Below are positions 62,118 to 64,000 of a stretch of 64,000 nt of DNA, piece by piece. The DNA is from Bacillota bacterium. Its GTDB lineage: Bacteria > Bacillota > Bacilli > Paenibacillales > NBRC-103111. The stretch spans positions 68,009-132,008 of the forward strand of contig JAEWGW010000002.1 in the NCBI GenBank assembly GCA_023388055.1. Direction: 5' to 3'. The position numbers and the translations under genes are program-made. How positions within the stretch are numbered: the stretch's first letter is position 1; each line of letters starts with the position of its first letter. The notes under the pieces are model-generated. The model was given only the letters and a program-made list of their open reading frames with translations, ran no database searches and was not told where the DNA came from.

Positions 62118-64000
62118 ATGAGTGATTTTGATTCTATTACGGGACCAACTGGCTCCACTGGTGTGATTATCTTGGCGACTACCGGAGACATCACCGGACC
62201 GACCGGACCTACTGGCGCCACAGGTGCAACCGGACCGACCGGGCCCACGATAAATCCCCGGCCATTCACCGGGCCCACTGGTACCACTGGAGCGACCGGC
62301 TTGACCGTGACTGGACCCACCGGACCTACTGGAGCCACAGGAATAACCGGGCCTACCGGGCCCACGATAAACCCACGGCCATTTACCGGTCCCACTGGAA
62401 CTACAGGGGCGACCGGCTTGACCGTGACTGGGCCAACAGGACCTACTGGAACCACAGGAACCACAGGAGCCACGGGAGCCACGGGCTTGACCGTGACTGG
62501 ACCCACCGGCTCCACAGGAATAACCGGGCCTACCGGGCCCACGATTAACCCTCGGCCATTCACCGGGCCCACTGGAACTACCGGAGCGACCGGCTTGACC
62601 GTGACTGGGCCAACAGGACCTACTGGATCTACTGGGCTTACTGGAACAACGGGAGCCACGGGCTTGACCGTGACTGGACCTACCGGTGCCACAGGAATAA
62701 CCGGGCCTACCGGGCCCACAATAAACCCCCGGCCATTCACCGGGCCCACTGGAACTACAGGAGCAACGGGCTTGACCGTGACTGGTCCTACTGGACCGAC
62801 CGGACTTACTGGGGAAACAGGGGCTACCGGACTCACCGGGGAAACTGGCGCTACTGGACTCACTGGGGAAACTGGGGCTACCGGACTTACCGGAGAAACT
62901 GGCGCTACTGGACTCACCGGGGAAACTGGCGCTACTGGACTCACTGGGGAAACAGGTGCTACTGGCCTCACTGGGGAAACCGGCGCCACGGGCCTCACTG
63001 GCGAAACGGGTGCTACCGGCCTTACCGGGGAAACTGGAACTACGGGACTCACTGGTGAAACAGGAGCCACGGGACTCACCGGCGAAACAGGCACGACTGG
63101 TCTCACAGGCGAAACGGGTGCGACCGGACTCACCGGGGAAACTGGCGCTACTGGTCTCACTGGCGAAACTGGTGCTACTGGCCTTACCGGGGAAACTGGC
63201 GCTACTGGTCTCACTGGGGAAACTGGAGCTACCGGACTTACCGGGGAAACTGGTGCGACTGGGCTCACCGGCGAAACCGGCACGACTGGGCTCACCGGCG
63301 AAACCGGCACGACTGGGCTCACCGGCGCTACTGGCGCCACGGGCCTTACCGGCGAAACCGGCGCTACTGGACTCACTGGCGAAACTGGTGCGACCGGACT
63401 TACCGGAGAAACTGGCGCTACTGGCCTCACCGGGGAAACTGGCGCTACTGGACTCACTGGGGAAACTGGGGCTACCGGACTTACCGGAGAAACTGGCGCT
63501 ACTGGACTCACCGGCGAAACCGGCACGACGGGTCTCACGGGCGAAACTGGAACTACTGGACTCACTGGGGAGACAGGTGCCACTGGGCTTACCGGGGAAA
63601 CTGGCGCTACCGGCTTAACTGGTGAAACAGGTGCTACTGGCCTCACTGGGGAAACCGGCGCCACGGGCCTCACTGGCGAAACGGGCGCTACCGGCCTTAC
63701 CGGGGAAACTGGAGCTACGGGACTCACTGGTGAAACAGCAGCCACGGGACTCACCGGCGAAACAGGCACGACTGGTCTCACAGGCGAAACGGGTGCGACC
63801 GGACTCACCGGGGAATCTGGCGCTACTGGTCTCACTGGTGAAACTGGTGCTACTGGCCTTACCGGGGAAACTGGCGCTACTGGGCTCACTGGGGAAACTG
63901 GAGCTACCGGACTTACCGGGGAAACTGGTGCGACTGGGCTCACCGGCGAAACCGGCACGACTGGGCTCACCGGCGAAACCGGCACGACTGGGCTCACCGG
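62118..64000 (+). CDS. Very long collagen-like protein, incomplete at the window end
   Basis: An open frame of at least 627 codons without a stop, running off the window. It starts MSDFDSITGPTGSTG after AAGGGG (five-base spacing). Codons 1-228 hold G-P-T/G-A-T triplets with four copies of an NPRPFTGPTGTTGATGLTVTG module. From codon 229 onward it is a near-perfect array of GLTGETGAT (27 bp, about 44 units to the edge). One Gly is replaced by Ala at codon 541 (GETAAT). There is no signal peptide. In-frame ATGs at 62010 and 62022 exist but have poor spacing. A C-terminal domain, if any, lies outside the window. Confidence 0.88.
   Translation, partial: MSDFDSITGPTGSTGVIILATTGDITGPTGPTGATGATGPTGPTINPRPFTGPTGTTGATGLTVTGPTGPTGATGITGPTGPTINPRPFTGPTGTTGATGLTVTGPTGPTGTTGTTGATGATGLTVTGPTGSTGITGPTGPTINPRPFTGPTGTTGATGLTVTGPTGPTGSTGLTGTTGATGLTVTGPTGATGITGPTGPTINPRPFTGPTGTTGATGLTVTGPTGPTGLTGETGATGLTGETGATGLTGETGATGLTGETGATGLTGETGATGLTGETGATGLTGETGATGLTGETGATGLTGETGTTGLTGETGATGLTGETGTTGLTGETGATGLTGETGATGLTGETGATGLTGETGATGLTGETGATGLTGETGATGLTGETGTTGLTGETGTTGLTGATGATGLTGETGATGLTGETGATGLTGETGATGLTGETGATGLTGETGATGLTGETGATGLTGETGTTGLTGETGTTGLTGETGATGLTGETGATGLTGETGATGLTGETGATGLTGETGATGLTGETGATGLTGETAATGLTGETGTTGLTGETGATGLTGESGATGLTGETGATGLTGETGATGLTGETGATGLTGETGATGLTGETGTTGLTGETGTTGLT
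62802..64000 (+). repeat. 27-bp coding minisatellite, about 44 units
   Basis: Tandem units of the form GGACTCACYGGSGAAACYGGYGCTACY, encoding GLTGETGAT. Units differ mostly at synonymous third positions, with a few A-to-T changes (GTT) and one GES. Blocks of several units are repeated almost exactly (for example 62980-63240 and 63640-63960), showing block duplication. Confidence 0.92.

Noticed and set aside
62099..63997. Long antisense reading frame rich in Pro, Val and Ser opposite the last collagen gene
   Set aside because: It is the mirror of the G-X-T codons: GGN-CTN-ACN repeats read backwards give Pro/Val/Ser codons with no stops. It lacks a ribosome binding site. The same holds for antisense frames over the collagen parts at 48896-49615, 50682-51374, 55876-56175 and 57751-58161.
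62802..64000. CRISPR array or non-coding satellite
   Set aside because: Units are contiguous without spacers and encode a continuous collagen-like peptide with synonymous variation.

Overview
The window looks like a chromosomal segment of a spore-forming, low-GC-group Firmicute of the Paenibacillus type. The evidence is a Bacillales-type housekeeping set (FtsW next to YlaN, CcpA next to the bacilliredoxin YtxJ, TyrZ-type tyrosyl-tRNA synthetase behind a T-box, RpsD behind a long leader), strong AGGAGG-like ribosome binding sites, CotF-family coat genes, and several families of short intergenic palindromes. No rRNA, tRNA, prophage structural genes, transposase or CRISPR array was seen.

Positions 1-37000 are mostly ordinary genes in short operons: cell division and envelope (ftsW, Asp23 family, a bifunctional PBP with fibronectin domains), transport (CaX Ca2+/H+ antiporter), iron homeostasis (ylaN), signalling (GAF-GGDEF), translation (rpsD, tyrZ), methionine and adenine salvage, carbon control (ccpA, a NagE/NagP-type EIICBA overlapping ptsI, and an HPr-like protein lacking the phosphorylatable His), spore coat genes (CotF family, a small partner, a Q/N-rich repeat protein), thiE, aroA and aroK. 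The last gene set before the large locus is regulatory: a hybrid sensor kinase with two different kinase cores, a MerR-like regulator, and a REC-winged helix-BTAD response regulator.

Positions 37350 to the window end hold a locus of more than 26 kb that appears devoted to an extracellular or spore-surface structure. It encodes a 1287-residue protein of 13 pyocin-knob-like repeats with a C1q/TNF-like tail and eight paralogous YVTN beta-propeller proteins. Three of the propeller proteins carry long N-terminal collagen-like G-X-T regions and one carries a short stub. The locus also has two tandem collagen-like proteins with a conserved helical N-terminal domain and one knob domain each, a zinc-finger SAM methyltransferase, a GT2 glycosyltransferase with TPR-like repeats plus a small partner, and a very long collagen-like protein built of 27-bp repeats that runs off the end of the window.

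None of these surface proteins starts with a recognisable signal peptide or ends in a sorting motif. Two exact CATAnnnTA motifs (the SigK -10 form) lie before the glycosyltransferase pair and the last collagen gene. Together with the BclA-like composition, this suggests synthesis in the mother cell and assembly on the spore (exosporium or appendages), with Thr-rich collagen stretches as likely glycosylation targets. That role is inference; the architecture and the paralogy are read directly from the sequence.
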